Shown piece after piece: positions 35,761-44,015 of a stretch of 46,523 nucleotides of DNA. Position 1 is the first letter of the stretch. Each line of letters begins with the position of its first letter. The DNA is from Nitrososphaerota archaeon (lineage in GTDB: Archaea > Thermoproteota > Nitrososphaeria_A > Caldarchaeales > Wolframiiraptoraceae), in the NCBI GenBank assembly GCA_021159365.1, contig JAGGRY010000052.1, positions 1 to 46,523 on the forward strand, given 5' to 3'. Under the pieces are notes generated by a model. That model was not told the origin of the DNA. It made no database searches and was given only the letters and a program-made list of their open reading frames with translations. Made by a program: the position numbers and the translations under genes.

Positions 35761-36636
35761 TTATTTCCCAAAGAGTAAGGATGCTAAGAGAGTTGCTGCG
35801 AGAGCTAGGGTTAACGGTATCGGGAGCCCTGGCAAATGCTTGGCTTTTCTCAATGTAAATAGAATTATCGTGTAGCCTATTAAGATCATAATCGATGCTA
35901 TTATCCCATAGGTGATCCCATAATTCCATATCACAGCGGAGATCGTCAAGGAATAGAAGAAGAGGTCTCCAAGCCCTATAACTAGATCTCCTATCTCAAC
36001 CGCCAATCCCCTGAGTATCGGAGCATCTTGTTTGGTCAAATGAGAGAGATGTCCTTTATAGACGGCTAAGATGTCATAGATTGAGATGGCGACTATGAGA
36101 ATTAGGAAGGTCCAATACGGTATGCTCATCCCTATAACTCCTCCAGCTCCAGAAGCTATGTAAGACGCTGCGAAAGAGGCGGGAAACTCTCCTCCTCTAA
36201 ATATTAAATAGGTTATTATCGTCGCGGTGATGGATGCTAAAGGGATCCAGAGATTGAAGATCCATGGATTTAGGATCAATGATAGATTTAGAAGATAGAG
36301 AGTCGTTATGCTGAATGAGACAAGCCAGGCCAGACAAGCTATCAAAAACTTTAGAATTCTCGGCTTCTTGCTCGCAATATAGAGTATGATTATGCTTGAG
36401 AGAGCTATTAACCCAATTACTATCAATGTGTTTAGATACGGTGCTGGATTCGAGAGAGCTTGAGCCGGTGGAGCTGTTGGAGAAGGTTCTTCAACAGGAG
36501 TTATGATAGGTCTTGGAAAGATTATTCCCGCATATCCCGTGAGGAGTACGCTGATCCAAGTTAAGATTATCGATAACGTGACTGGAAAATAGGTCTTTGG
36601 AGTTATCCTCAACTTTCTAGTATCTTCCTCACTCAT
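35761..36636 (-). CDS. Presenilin/signal-peptide-peptidase-like aspartyl intramembrane protease
   Basis: Family A22 proteases cut membrane helices. The two catalytic aspartates are visible: the YD motif in SIYDILAVYKGH and the GxGD motif in LVIGLGDLFFYSL, 36 residues apart, followed by a PALP-like LPGLPIPL near the C-terminus. About nine hydrophobic segments are present, with an outside Pro-rich loop (PVEEPSPTAPPAQ). The frame opens at 36669, but ATG 36636 is nine bases after GGAGGAG and gives 291 aa. The gene lies just upstream of the opp operon on the same strand; substrates are unknown. Confidence 0.85.
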   Translation of the reverse strand: MSEEDTRKLRITPKTYFPVTLSIILTWISVLLTGYAGIIFPRPIITPVEEPSPTAPPAQALSNPAPYLNTLIVIGLIALSSIIILYIASKKPRILKFLIACLAWLVSFSITTLYLLNLSLILNPWIFNLWIPLASITATIITYLIFRGGEFPASFAASYIASGAGGVIGMSIPYWTFLILIVAISIYDILAVYKGHLSHLTKQDAPILRGLAVEIGDLVIGLGDLFFYSLTISAVIWNYGITYGIIASIMILIGYTIILFTLRKAKHLPGLPIPLTLALAATLLASLLFGK

Positions 36637-36746
36637 ATCTATCCGCTCCTCCAAAAATCCCTTTCTCACCTATAATAGATTTCCAGCTAAAAATCGCATT
36701 AAGATCAATATAAGAGCTCGTTCCTGAATTGTTGGTGGATTGATGG

Positions 36747-37127
36747 TTGAAGTATAGGTTAATGGATCTTCTCGCATGTCCCATGTGCAAACACTTTCCA
36801 TTAAAGCTCATAGTATTTGAGGAGATTGAGATAGAAAGACCTGAAAAGATTAGGAGATGTGAGCTATATTGCGGCTATCATCAAGCCATGATAGAGGATC
36901 TTTCAGAATTGAACTGCGAAGATTGCTGGGGCAAGGAGATAGTAAGCGGGATATTGATCTGCGAGAAGTGTGGGAGATGGTATCCGATCGAGGAAGAGAT
37001 TCCGAGAATGCTTCCAGACGATTTAAGAGACAGAAATAAAGACCTAAGTTTTCTCTCGAGGTGGAAGTCGAGGATTCCTGAGAGAGTTTTGAGCGATGGG
37101 AAGCCTTTCAACCTTGGAAATGCTTAG
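36747..37127 (+). CDS. Trm112-like zinc protein with an inserted second cysteine cluster
   Basis: Trm112-type proteins activate methyltransferases that modify tRNA, rRNA or release factor. The first (LLACPMCKHFPLKL, C11/C14) and last (ILICEKCGRWYPIEEEIPRM, C71/C74) pairs match the Trm112 zinc knuckle and its WYPI motif. Between them lie two more pairs, C38/C42 and C57/C60, which could bind a second metal. The 126-aa length includes a charged C-terminal tail. The start is TTG 36747. Two bases of overlap or operon links are absent; alba follows after 55 bases. Confidence 0.78.
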   Translation: MKYRLMDLLACPMCKHFPLKLIVFEEIEIERPEKIRRCELYCGYHQAMIEDLSELNCEDCWGKEIVSGILICEKCGRWYPIEEEIPRMLPDDLRDRNKDLSFLSRWKSRIPERVLSDGKPFNLGNA

Positions 37128-37182
37128 AGAAAAAGTTTTTTACGTTGAGGAGACCTTACCTCTCCATGCGAGGTGGACTTAG

Positions 37183-37488
37183 ATGAGCGCTCCATCCTCT
37201 GAAGACGCGGTTGTCTTAATAGGTAGAAAACCGACGATGAACTACGTTCTGGCCACGACCATGCCTCTCACCGAAGGCAGAAAGGTGATCTTAAAGGCTC
37301 GTGGAAGGGCTATAAGCAAGGCCGTCGACGTCGCCGAGGTTGTTCGAAGGAGATTTATTAAGGATGCGGTTATTGAGAGCGTGAATATTGGGACCGAGGA
37401 AGGCAGAGTTGGACAGGATGGAAGGCCGAGAAACGTCAGCACAATAGAGATAACGATTGCTCCGAAGAAGTCGGCGAAGAAGAAATAA
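37183..37488 (+). CDS. albA: Chromatin protein Alba
   Basis: Alba is an abundant archaeal nucleic-acid-binding protein that coats DNA and RNA. The typical pieces are VVLIGRKPTMNYVLA, KARGRAISKAVDVAEVVRRR, and the C-terminal strand STIEITIAP followed by a lysine-rich end (KKSAKKK). The lysine pair bound by Sir2 in Sulfolobus (KK at 16-17) is replaced here by RK. At 101 aa it is normal. GAGGTGG (37170-37176) is the ribosome site, and a small hairpin GGAGA/TCTCC lies in the leader. Confidence 0.96.
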   Translation: MSAPSSEDAVVLIGRKPTMNYVLATTMPLTEGRKVILKARGRAISKAVDVAEVVRRRFIKDAVIESVNIGTEEGRVGQDGRPRNVSTIEITIAPKKSAKKK

Positions 37489-37555
37489 ATCACCCCCACC
37501 CTCTATTTTATCAATCAGCTTATATCTTAAGAGATATTCTCGATCTTTGAGATGA

Positions 37556-38419
37556 TTGATTAAAATCGTCGACGAGGATTTCGTGAAGAATTGTATTAGA
37601 CCTAGGAGAATAGATTCACATAAAGGAGAAAACGGTAAGGTGATGGTGATTGGGGGAAGCTGGTTATATCATGGAGCACCGTTTCTCTCAGCCATGGCCT
37701 CTCTAAGATGTGGAGTCGATTTGGCATATATTGCAGCCCCAGAGAAAATTGCTACCGCGATTAGAGCTCTCTCACCAAACATAATTGTTCTACCATTATC
37801 GGATCTGAAGCTCACGAGAGGTGTGGCCAAAAGGGTCTTGAAGATCCTTCCAGAAATAGACTCCATGGTCATAGGCCCTGGACTGGCTTCAGGTGGAGAA
37901 GCTGGAATAGAACTTGTAGTTAAAGAAGCTCTCGCACTCGGAAAAGGGATAGTCCTCGATGCAACCGCCTTATATTCGAGTATCCTTAAAAAAGTCTCCG
38001 GCGGAAGAGTTGTCTTAACGCCTCATGCTGGAGAGTTTAAACGAGTCTTTGGAAAAGATGTTCCAAGTAAACTCGATGAAAGAGTTAAGCTTGTTAAGGA
38101 GGAGGCTGAGAAGAATCGGGTGACCATACTCTTGAAGGGTAGATTCGACGTGATATCAAACGGAGTCGAGGTTGTGGTGAATAAGACTGGGACGCCTGCC
38201 ATGACCGTCGGCGGAACTGGAGACGTATTATCCGGAATAGTCGCAGCCTTCTTAGCATGGGGAAATGATCCATTTGAGGCCGCAGCATCCGCAGCTTGGA
38301 TAAATGGCAAAGCTGGAGAACTTGCAACATCCAGATTTGGATTGCATATATTAGCGACGGATATTATAGATTTTCTGCCTGAGGTTTTGAGGAGGTTTGA
38401 TAGGATTGTTGGTGAGTGA
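37556..38419 (+). CDS. nnrD: ADP/ATP-dependent NAD(P)HX dehydratase
   Basis: The enzyme repairs hydrated NADH and NADPH. It is the stand-alone ribokinase-like domain of the YjeF/CARKD family. Signatures: HKGENGKVMVIGGSWLYHGA, VIGPGL, LTPHAGEFKRVFG, LLKGRFDVIS and GTPAMTVGGTGDVLSGIVAAF. At 287 aa it is complete. The start is TTG 37556 right after GAGATGA. The epimerase partner is encoded separately at 41311-42582, with a degenerate copy of this domain. The gene overlaps the prepilin peptidase reading frame at its 3' end. Confidence 0.94.
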   Translation: MIKIVDEDFVKNCIRPRRIDSHKGENGKVMVIGGSWLYHGAPFLSAMASLRCGVDLAYIAAPEKIATAIRALSPNIIVLPLSDLKLTRGVAKRVLKILPEIDSMVIGPGLASGGEAGIELVVKEALALGKGIVLDATALYSSILKKVSGGRVVLTPHAGEFKRVFGKDVPSKLDERVKLVKEEAEKNRVTILLKGRFDVISNGVEVVVNKTGTPAMTVGGTGDVLSGIVAAFLAWGNDPFEAAASAAWINGKAGELATSRFGLHILATDIIDFLPEVLRRFDRIVGE

Positions 38420-39137
38420 GTTTAAGATCTTGAATACGATAAGGATAGCTTTAATCTCGGCGACCATGCTCTATTCATCTTATAGCGACTGGATTTCAAG
38501 AGAGGTCGATGACAAGGTTTGGATAATATCTGGAATTATCGGAGGAGCTTTAACGGCATTAGACCTGTTTTTGACTTGGAACTTTAGATACCTAACCCTC
38601 ACCTTAATCTCGATCGGGGTTGGATGCGGGCTCGCCTATGCATTCTATTATTTTGGACTTTACGGTGGAGCTGATGCGAAGGCCGTTATGGTCATCTCGA
38701 TAGGGCTTCCACTCTATTATCCTCAGATGAGGCTTCATCCATTCACGGGCTTGGCTTCCCTCTCAAACGGCTTATTGATCTCGCTGATGGTACCCATCTC
38801 CATGCTGATCCTAAATCTATCAACTATTCTAAGAGGTGAAAATATCTTTGAAGGATTTGAACACGAGAGCAGGATTAGAAAGCTTGCCGCAGTCTTTTTG
38901 GGAGTGAGGGTGAAGGATGCTAGAAGAAGGAAGTTTTGGCTACCGCTTGAAGAGGAGAAGGATGGAAAGAGATACTTTAGTTTTAATATCCTGACCTTTG
39001 AGCTTGAAGAGCCGAAGAGAGACGACTGCTGGGTTACTCCAGGCCTACCCTTACTCCTGTTCATAACGGCGGGATTCCTGATATTCATCCTCCTAGGGGA
39101 TGTGATCTACATGATTGTCTCGATTTTCATCCATTAA
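38397..39137 (+). CDS. Prepilin/preflagellin peptidase (type IV, A24 family)
   Basis: The enzyme removes class III signal peptides from archaeal pilins, archaellins and some binding proteins. The first catalytic aspartate is in YSSYSDWISREVDDKVW and the second in YGGADAKAVMV (the GxGD-like motif). About six membrane segments are present; a soluble insert (about 145-200) separates the last two. The exact start is unclear: TTG 38397, TTG 38406 and GTG 38412 are possible, all overlapping nnrD. At 242-246 aa it is like FlaK/PibD. No pilin genes lie in the window; OppA is a candidate substrate. Confidence 0.86.
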   Translation: MIGLLVSEFKILNTIRIALISATMLYSSYSDWISREVDDKVWIISGIIGGALTALDLFLTWNFRYLTLTLISIGVGCGLAYAFYYFGLYGGADAKAVMVISIGLPLYYPQMRLHPFTGLASLSNGLLISLMVPISMLILNLSTILRGENIFEGFEHESRIRKLAAVFLGVRVKDARRRKFWLPLEEEKDGKRYFSFNILTFELEEPKRDDCWVTPGLPLLLFITAGFLIFILLGDVIYMIVSIFIH

Positions 39138-39239
39138 AATCAGAGGTTCTCGACGTATATCTCTGAGAAATTCATGGATAAGGATGTGGAAAGCCGTGAT
39201 GATAAAGCTCAAATGCTCTGAAACCATTCACTTAAATGG

Positions 39240-40031
39240 ATGAAGATTGTTAGGTTGAAGACGGGCGTCGAGGGAATCGATAAGCTCCTCGAAGGAGGGA
39301 TACCTGAGGGGTTCTTCGTCGCGGTTACGGGAGAGCCTGGATGTGGGAAGACGATCTTCTCGATTCACTTCATCTATCAGGGAGTTCTCGATGGAGACAA
39401 GTGTATTTATGTCACAACCGAGGAGAGCAGGGAGTCTATTATGAGACAAGCTGCTCAATTCAACATGAACTTCGAGAAGGCCATTGAAGAAAAGAAGCTC
39501 ATAGTAATCGACGCTTTGATGGGCAGAGAAGATAGATGGAGTCTCCAAAGCCTAGATATGGAGGCGCTCGTCGATAAGATAATTGAAGCGAAGAAGGAAC
39601 TCGGATATGGTAGAGCCAGGGTTGCGATAGATAGCTTATCCGCATTCTGGCTTGATAAGCCCGCGATGGCGAGGAGATACAGCTACTTCATCAAGAAGGT
39701 CTTATCAAAGTGGAACTTCACGATAATAGCCGTGAGCCAATACGCGATAACGACCGCTGAAAGCTTCGGCTGGGGCGTCGAACACATAGCCGACGGAATA
39801 ATCAGGTTTAGGAGAATCTTAAGAAGCGGAGAGCTGAAGAGATTCATCGTGGTCGAGAAGATGAGGCAGACGAACCATAGCAGGTACCTCTATGAGATAG
39901 ATATCAAGCCTGGAATAGGGATGACCGTTTTAGGCAGAGTTAGGAGAAGAGTTGAAGACTATAAGCTTCCATCAGAGGTTATGAGAAAGATCCTTGAAGC
40001 AAAGCTCAGATCTGAGGGAGAACTTCTATGA
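39240..40031 (+). CDS. KaiC-like RecA-superfamily ATPase
   Basis: This is a single KaiC domain of the archaeal KaiC-like group, with undefined signalling roles. Signatures: TGVEGIDKLLEGGIPEGFFV, Walker A GEPGCGKTIFSIHFI, YVTTEESRESIMRQA, Walker B RVAIDSLSAF, then IIAVSQYAITTAESFGWGVE and the basic strand RFIVVEKMRQTNHSRYLYEI. It is 263 aa. The intergenic stretch upstream (39138-39239) contains a GTGATGA and a CTGA but not a complete C/D RNA. It is not clearly linked with its neighbours. Confidence 0.92.
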   Translation: MKIVRLKTGVEGIDKLLEGGIPEGFFVAVTGEPGCGKTIFSIHFIYQGVLDGDKCIYVTTEESRESIMRQAAQFNMNFEKAIEEKKLIVIDALMGREDRWSLQSLDMEALVDKIIEAKKELGYGRARVAIDSLSAFWLDKPAMARRYSYFIKKVLSKWNFTIIAVSQYAITTAESFGWGVEHIADGIIRFRRILRSGELKRFIVVEKMRQTNHSRYLYEIDIKPGIGMTVLGRVRRRVEDYKLPSEVMRKILEAKLRSEGELL

Positions 40032-40132
40032 ACCAAGTAAGATTCATCCAGCCTTTTTCCAACGAATAACATTGCATCCACATATCCATTCCATCAACAA
40101 ATATCCAAGCAGTGATCAAAGCCCTAAGATAT

Positions 40133-40210
<78 letters not shown>

Positions 40211-40440
40211 AGCTTTATTGGTTGGAGGCGATAAAAACAATGGCTTGGTTTTATGAATACTTTTCGCCGGCGGAGCATGCTCTGATGTCGGCAATAATTT
40301 GGCCGATAAACGTAGGCTAAGGGGAAGATTTTGAGACAAAATTCTGCCTACTTATCGAATTTGCGGGTTGGATGCTTTGGGGTAAGATCTTAAAACATTT
40401 TTAGCGAAGCTGATCCTGTTTGATCGGAGGAAGAGTTCCT

Positions 40441-41322
40441 GTGGATGAAGCTGACCTCATAAAGTCTCATTACGGAAGACTGGAGGTTAGGAAGGAGATC
40501 GCCGAATACTGTAATGGTAGGTGGGTTGCCATTCACTGTGAGGAAGTGGATGATGAGGGAGTTAGGGTTATGGTGAGATATGAGCGGAGGTCGAGGAGAC
40601 CTTTAACGATAAGTTCTGAGGCCGATGTGCTAAGGGTTCTTGAAGAGTTTAGGGATTTGAGGCCAAGATCATTTTATGCGACGGCTCACAGCTACTCAAG
40701 ATTGATGAGTGTTGAAGACACGCTGGATAGGAGGAACATGATATCATCTATGCCGACGTGGGATATAGACTCTAAGGATGGAGATTGGAGGAAAGTGATT
40801 AAGAAGGCGGAGGAGATCGTGGAGATCCTCGAGAAGCTTGGAATCGTGAAATCAATCTTCTTCAAATGGAGTGGTAGAGGAGCTCACATACACATCCATG
40901 GAGAGGCATTTAGCCCAGAGATCAGGAAAAAGATAGATCCACTCGACATATCATACTCAATAACTCAATACGTGATCAATAGATTAAGTCCATCAAGCGG
41001 CGTGGTCGTGGAGAACAAGATAGATCTGCAGAGAGTTTTCACAGCTCCACTATCGCTTCACAGAATGCTCGATAGAGTCGCCGTCTGCCTAAAACCGGAT
41101 GAGATGAGCGAATTCGATATAGAGTGGACTGCTCCAGCATCATTCAAACATGATCCAAGTTCTTGGAGAAGATACGTGGTGGGCGAGGGAGACGAGCTTG
41201 CCGAGAGGGCTTTCTCCGCAATCGGCCCATATATCGTCAGAAGAATCAGGCGGAAGAGGAAGCATAAGCCCCTCGATAAGCAGATTCTTGAGACGTTTAA
41301 GAAATTGGAATCAAGACTTTAA
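40441..41322 (+). CDS. Archaeo-eukaryotic primase (AEP) superfamily protein, PriS-like
   Basis: AEP proteins make RNA or DNA primers or fill gaps. Motif I is the DxD in PTWDIDSKDGD, motif II is the SxH-type KWSGRGAHIHIHGEAF, and motif III lies in VENKIDLQRVFTAPLSLHRM, where I...D and the basic RxxxxPLSLH resemble PriS. The zinc-binding knuckle of true PriS is absent, and at 293 aa it is smaller. GTG 40441 sits nine bases after GGAGGA (40426-40431) and is preferred to TTG 40420. It overlaps the convergent epimerase gene by 12 bases. A primer-making or repair polymerase role is inferred; it may not be the replicative primase. Confidence 0.8.
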   Translation: MDEADLIKSHYGRLEVRKEIAEYCNGRWVAIHCEEVDDEGVRVMVRYERRSRRPLTISSEADVLRVLEEFRDLRPRSFYATAHSYSRLMSVEDTLDRRNMISSMPTWDIDSKDGDWRKVIKKAEEIVEILEKLGIVKSIFFKWSGRGAHIHIHGEAFSPEIRKKIDPLDISYSITQYVINRLSPSSGVVVENKIDLQRVFTAPLSLHRMLDRVAVCLKPDEMSEFDIEWTAPASFKHDPSSWRRYVVGEGDELAERAFSAIGPYIVRRIRRKRKHKPLDKQILETFKKLESRL

Positions 41323-42582
41323 CCTATTCACTTCATTTAGTAGGGAGCTTAATCCATGTTCCGCCACGTGGCCGGCGAGGTATCCGGCTGCTGAAAGAGC
41401 TCTAAATGGATCAACCCTATATGCCGTGAAGGTTATCGAGAGTCCTATGAGGGCGTTTAATCCAACTTCATTTAGAGGTCTATCTATCCAACTCAATTTG
41501 CATCTTGATCCATTTGATAGAAAATCCGTTTTCCCTCCATAGATGTAGATCACTTTATTTAAGTCTGAAGCTTTCTTCGTCAATTCGTCGCAGATCTTTC
41601 CAGATGATTGATCAATTCTTAATCCAATTTTATTCTCAGCCTCCTTCCAATCGATTATCGTCGCCATGTGGATCTTTTCATCGAGTAGGTTGAGGGAGAT
41701 TATTGTAGATGCATCTCTACATGAATCCACGAGATCGGTTTTTGTTCCAAGATACGCGATCCTTCCTTTAGCATCTCCTCCAAATCTATATGTGAGGTTG
41801 AACATCTTAAGAATCTCGACGACATCCTCCGAAACATCATCGAGTAAGACTACTTCAAGCTTATCTCTCATCATGTTTAAGGCAAGTCTGGCGTCTCCAG
41901 GTCCCATAATTAACTCGGCTTCAGGGGGAATTCCTATTGGAGCCACGACGACTTCTCCGCAATAGTCTCCGGCGGCAGGTAACCCTAGCTTCGGTCTATG
42001 AAACGTAACTGTTAGGTTTGCGTCAACTGCTATGTCTTTGACTTCCCCCGTATCTGGATTGACTCCTGATGGTATATCGACCGCCACCTTCAGTCCTCTC
42101 GCAGAGTTAATCAAGTTGATCGCGGATCTCCAAGGCTCCCTTATCTCTCCCTTGATACCAGTCCCGAAGATCGCGTCTATAATCGCCTCGGCCTCCATTA
42201 TGTCTCTCCGAACATCCTCAAGATCTTCTAAGCTCTTCACGTTCTTGAACTCTATCGTCCCCCTCATCTTCATTATGATCTCGAAATTCTTCTTGGCTTC
42301 AGGTGTTCTGATCTTGCTTTGATCACCTAGTAAGATAACTGTGACCCGTGCTCCGAGGCCGGCCATGTGTCTAGCGGCGACGAATCCATCTCCGCCGTTA
42401 TTTCCTGTTCCACATATAACTACTATCTTCTTCTCGGCCAGTCCTCCTAGCCATTGATAGACTGTTCTCGCGACGCTTGATCCAGCATTCTCCATCAGGA
42501 GGATTCTATCTACTCCAAGCCACTCCGCATTTTCATCTACGGCCCTCATCTCGGCTGAAGATATTCCTCCCCAACTCTCCAA
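41311..42582 (-). CDS. nnrE: NAD(P)HX epimerase with a degenerate dehydratase-like C-terminal domain
   Basis: The N-terminal YjeF_N domain (about 1-215) epimerises R- and S-NAD(P)HX. It has VICGTGNNGGDGFVAARHM, the catalytic segment DAIFGTGIKGE and VDIPSGVNPDTG. The remaining 205 residues align in layout with NnrD: GIPPEAELIMGPGDAR, then a C-terminal DPFRALSAAGYLAGHVAEHG, which matches the DPFEAAASAAWINGKAGE end of NnrD. Yet the GGTGDVLSG and HAGEF motifs are gone, so this part should be inactive. The active dehydratase is a separate gene (37556-38419). Length 423 aa, start ATG or near at 42582. Confidence 0.9.
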   Translation of the reverse strand: MESWGGISSAEMRAVDENAEWLGVDRILLMENAGSSVARTVYQWLGGLAEKKIVVICGTGNNGGDGFVAARHMAGLGARVTVILLGDQSKIRTPEAKKNFEIIMKMRGTIEFKNVKSLEDLEDVRRDIMEAEAIIDAIFGTGIKGEIREPWRSAINLINSARGLKVAVDIPSGVNPDTGEVKDIAVDANLTVTFHRPKLGLPAAGDYCGEVVVAPIGIPPEAELIMGPGDARLALNMMRDKLEVVLLDDVSEDVVEILKMFNLTYRFGGDAKGRIAYLGTKTDLVDSCRDASTIISLNLLDEKIHMATIIDWKEAENKIGLRIDQSSGKICDELTKKASDLNKVIYIYGGKTDFLSNGSRCKLSWIDRPLNEVGLNALIGLSITFTAYRVDPFRALSAAGYLAGHVAEHGLSSLLNEVNRLKS

Positions 42583-42634
42583 TCTATCACCTATCCTTAG
42601 ATAAGTTTATGCATGTTAAAAATATGTTGAGGTT

Positions 42635-43285
42635 CTAGGCTGGTGTTTCTTCGGGTATCGTGAAGAATGCTATGATCGAGAAAACCGTCGCCAATAATCC
42701 TAGAATCGCCGCTATCAATATAGGCCAGAGAATTCTCATGAGTAAGATGAAGATGTTTCCAGCAATCATGCCCGGCAAAAGTCCTTTAAACATCTTAGGA
42801 GCGCTCATAACAGTAAAGATCATGATCGGTATCGCTATCACCGCCACTATTATAGTCGCTATTCTAAGCCATCCACCAACCTTAAACCACGTATTCTGAA
42901 AGATCTTCGAAGCCCTAAAATGCGACGCTATCTCAGCTATCAGTTCCGCTAATCCGATGATAGCCGTAGCTAAGCCTATGGCCACGAAGACTCCAGTGAA
43001 CGCGAGGATATTCTTCAAGAATTCTGTCGGGGGCGTTTTAAGGGATGGCTGCATAGTTCCGGGAATAAATCCGGGAATCGTCATGAAAATTACTCCGGCG
43101 GAGACTATACTCATCACGAATGCGATTATCATCAATACTCCTGTCACCGTGAATAATGTCTGCTTCAGATCTTTTCCCATCATGATCCAAGCTATCGCGA
43201 CTAATATTAAGGCGATGAAGTTAACATAAGGTATTAGCATGATGATGTATCCGATTCCTCCAAGCCACTTGTATGTTCTTCCCAT
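42635..43285 (-). CDS. DUF996 membrane protein
   Basis: A 216-aa protein with about six membrane segments. The opening YKWLGGIGYIIMLIPYVNF and the segment KIFQNTWFKVGGWLRIATI fit the archaeal DUF996 family, whose role is unknown. The start ATG 43285 and stop at 42635 leave short gaps on both sides (35 bases to the VTT protein). No catalytic residues are visible. Confidence 0.78.
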   Translation of the reverse strand: MGRTYKWLGGIGYIIMLIPYVNFIALILVAIAWIMMGKDLKQTLFTVTGVLMIIAFVMSIVSAGVIFMTIPGFIPGTMQPSLKTPPTEFLKNILAFTGVFVAIGLATAIIGLAELIAEIASHFRASKIFQNTWFKVGGWLRIATIIVAVIAIPIMIFTVMSAPKMFKGLLPGMIAGNIFILLMRILWPILIAAILGLLATVFSIIAFFTIPEETPA

Positions 43286-43320
43286 GCTCGATTGAAGCTT
43301 TCCGCCGTATAAATATCTTA

Positions 43321-43983
43321 TTAGTTTTTGTCAGTTTTGCTCGATATCATGGAGTTTATCATGGATTTGATCGCGGCCATGAATCCGGATCTTTCGGCGG
43401 ACTTCATAACTTCTTCCCAATCAATTCTCAAGAGGAGTATTGTTATTATTATCATGGCTATTAGGGCTATGAATGTTGCAGTTAATCCGCCACCTTGTCC
43501 GAGGAAAATGCCCGCCAAATCGAAGTATAGTCTTCCACCATAGGCGACGATCCATGAGAGAATTATCTTCCCTAAAGCATTTGCAAACATGAACTTGATT
43601 AGATCGAATCCGGCCAAGCCTATCGGTATGTAGATTATGTCATCTGGAAGTGGAGTTAAGGCGAAGAGGAACACCGCTAATGCGCCATATTTTCCGATAG
43701 CCCTTCCAAGGATCGTCATCTTCCTTCTTCTCTCCTCTTTCAATAATCTTCGACCGAATCTCCCAAGCCCATAAGACGTTAATTTTCCAATAGCTCCACC
43801 TATTCCGGCAAGTATTCCTAATAGGAGAGGATCCAATGTCTTCGACATGAGAACTATCGGGATCAGATATGGGACTGGGAGGAATGGTATCAGGCTTCCC
43901 AAAACCGATATCAGAAATGCTCCAACATAACCATATGCCTGGAGTGCTTCAAAGACCCCCTGATAGAAGCCTTCATTCATCAC
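43321..43983 (-). CDS. VTT-domain (DedA/SNARE-associated-like) membrane protein
   Basis: A 220-aa protein with five to six membrane segments. GSLIPFLPVPYLIPIV and AGIGGAIGKLTSYGLGRFGR followed by FLFALTPLPDDIIYIPIGLAG match the VTT/DedA layout, including the G-x-x-G glycine helices and the proline-rich re-entrant loop. DedA-like proteins are linked with lipid scrambling and membrane homeostasis. It lies 35 bases upstream of the DUF996 gene on the same strand, so both may be expressed together. Confidence 0.82.
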   Translation of the reverse strand: MMNEGFYQGVFEALQAYGYVGAFLISVLGSLIPFLPVPYLIPIVLMSKTLDPLLLGILAGIGGAIGKLTSYGLGRFGRRLLKEERRRKMTILGRAIGKYGALAVFLFALTPLPDDIIYIPIGLAGFDLIKFMFANALGKIILSWIVAYGGRLYFDLAGIFLGQGGGLTATFIALIAMIIITILLLRIDWEEVMKSAERSGFMAAIKSMINSMISSKTDKN

Positions 43984-44015
43984 CTTTTAGCAGATAAAAG
44001 CATGTCATCGCTAAA

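Noticed and set aside
39196-39221. GTGATGA and CTGA 15 bases apart upstream of the KaiC-like gene, like a C/D sRNA
   Set aside because: Only one C-D pair is present, guide spacing is long, and no matching C' or D' box at the right distance exists.
40240-40320. 26-codon ORF (MAWFYEYFSP...) with a GGAGG upstream, beside tRNA-Glu
   Set aside because: It occupies the promoter region of the minus-strand tRNA-Glu gene and is very short; no support for expression.
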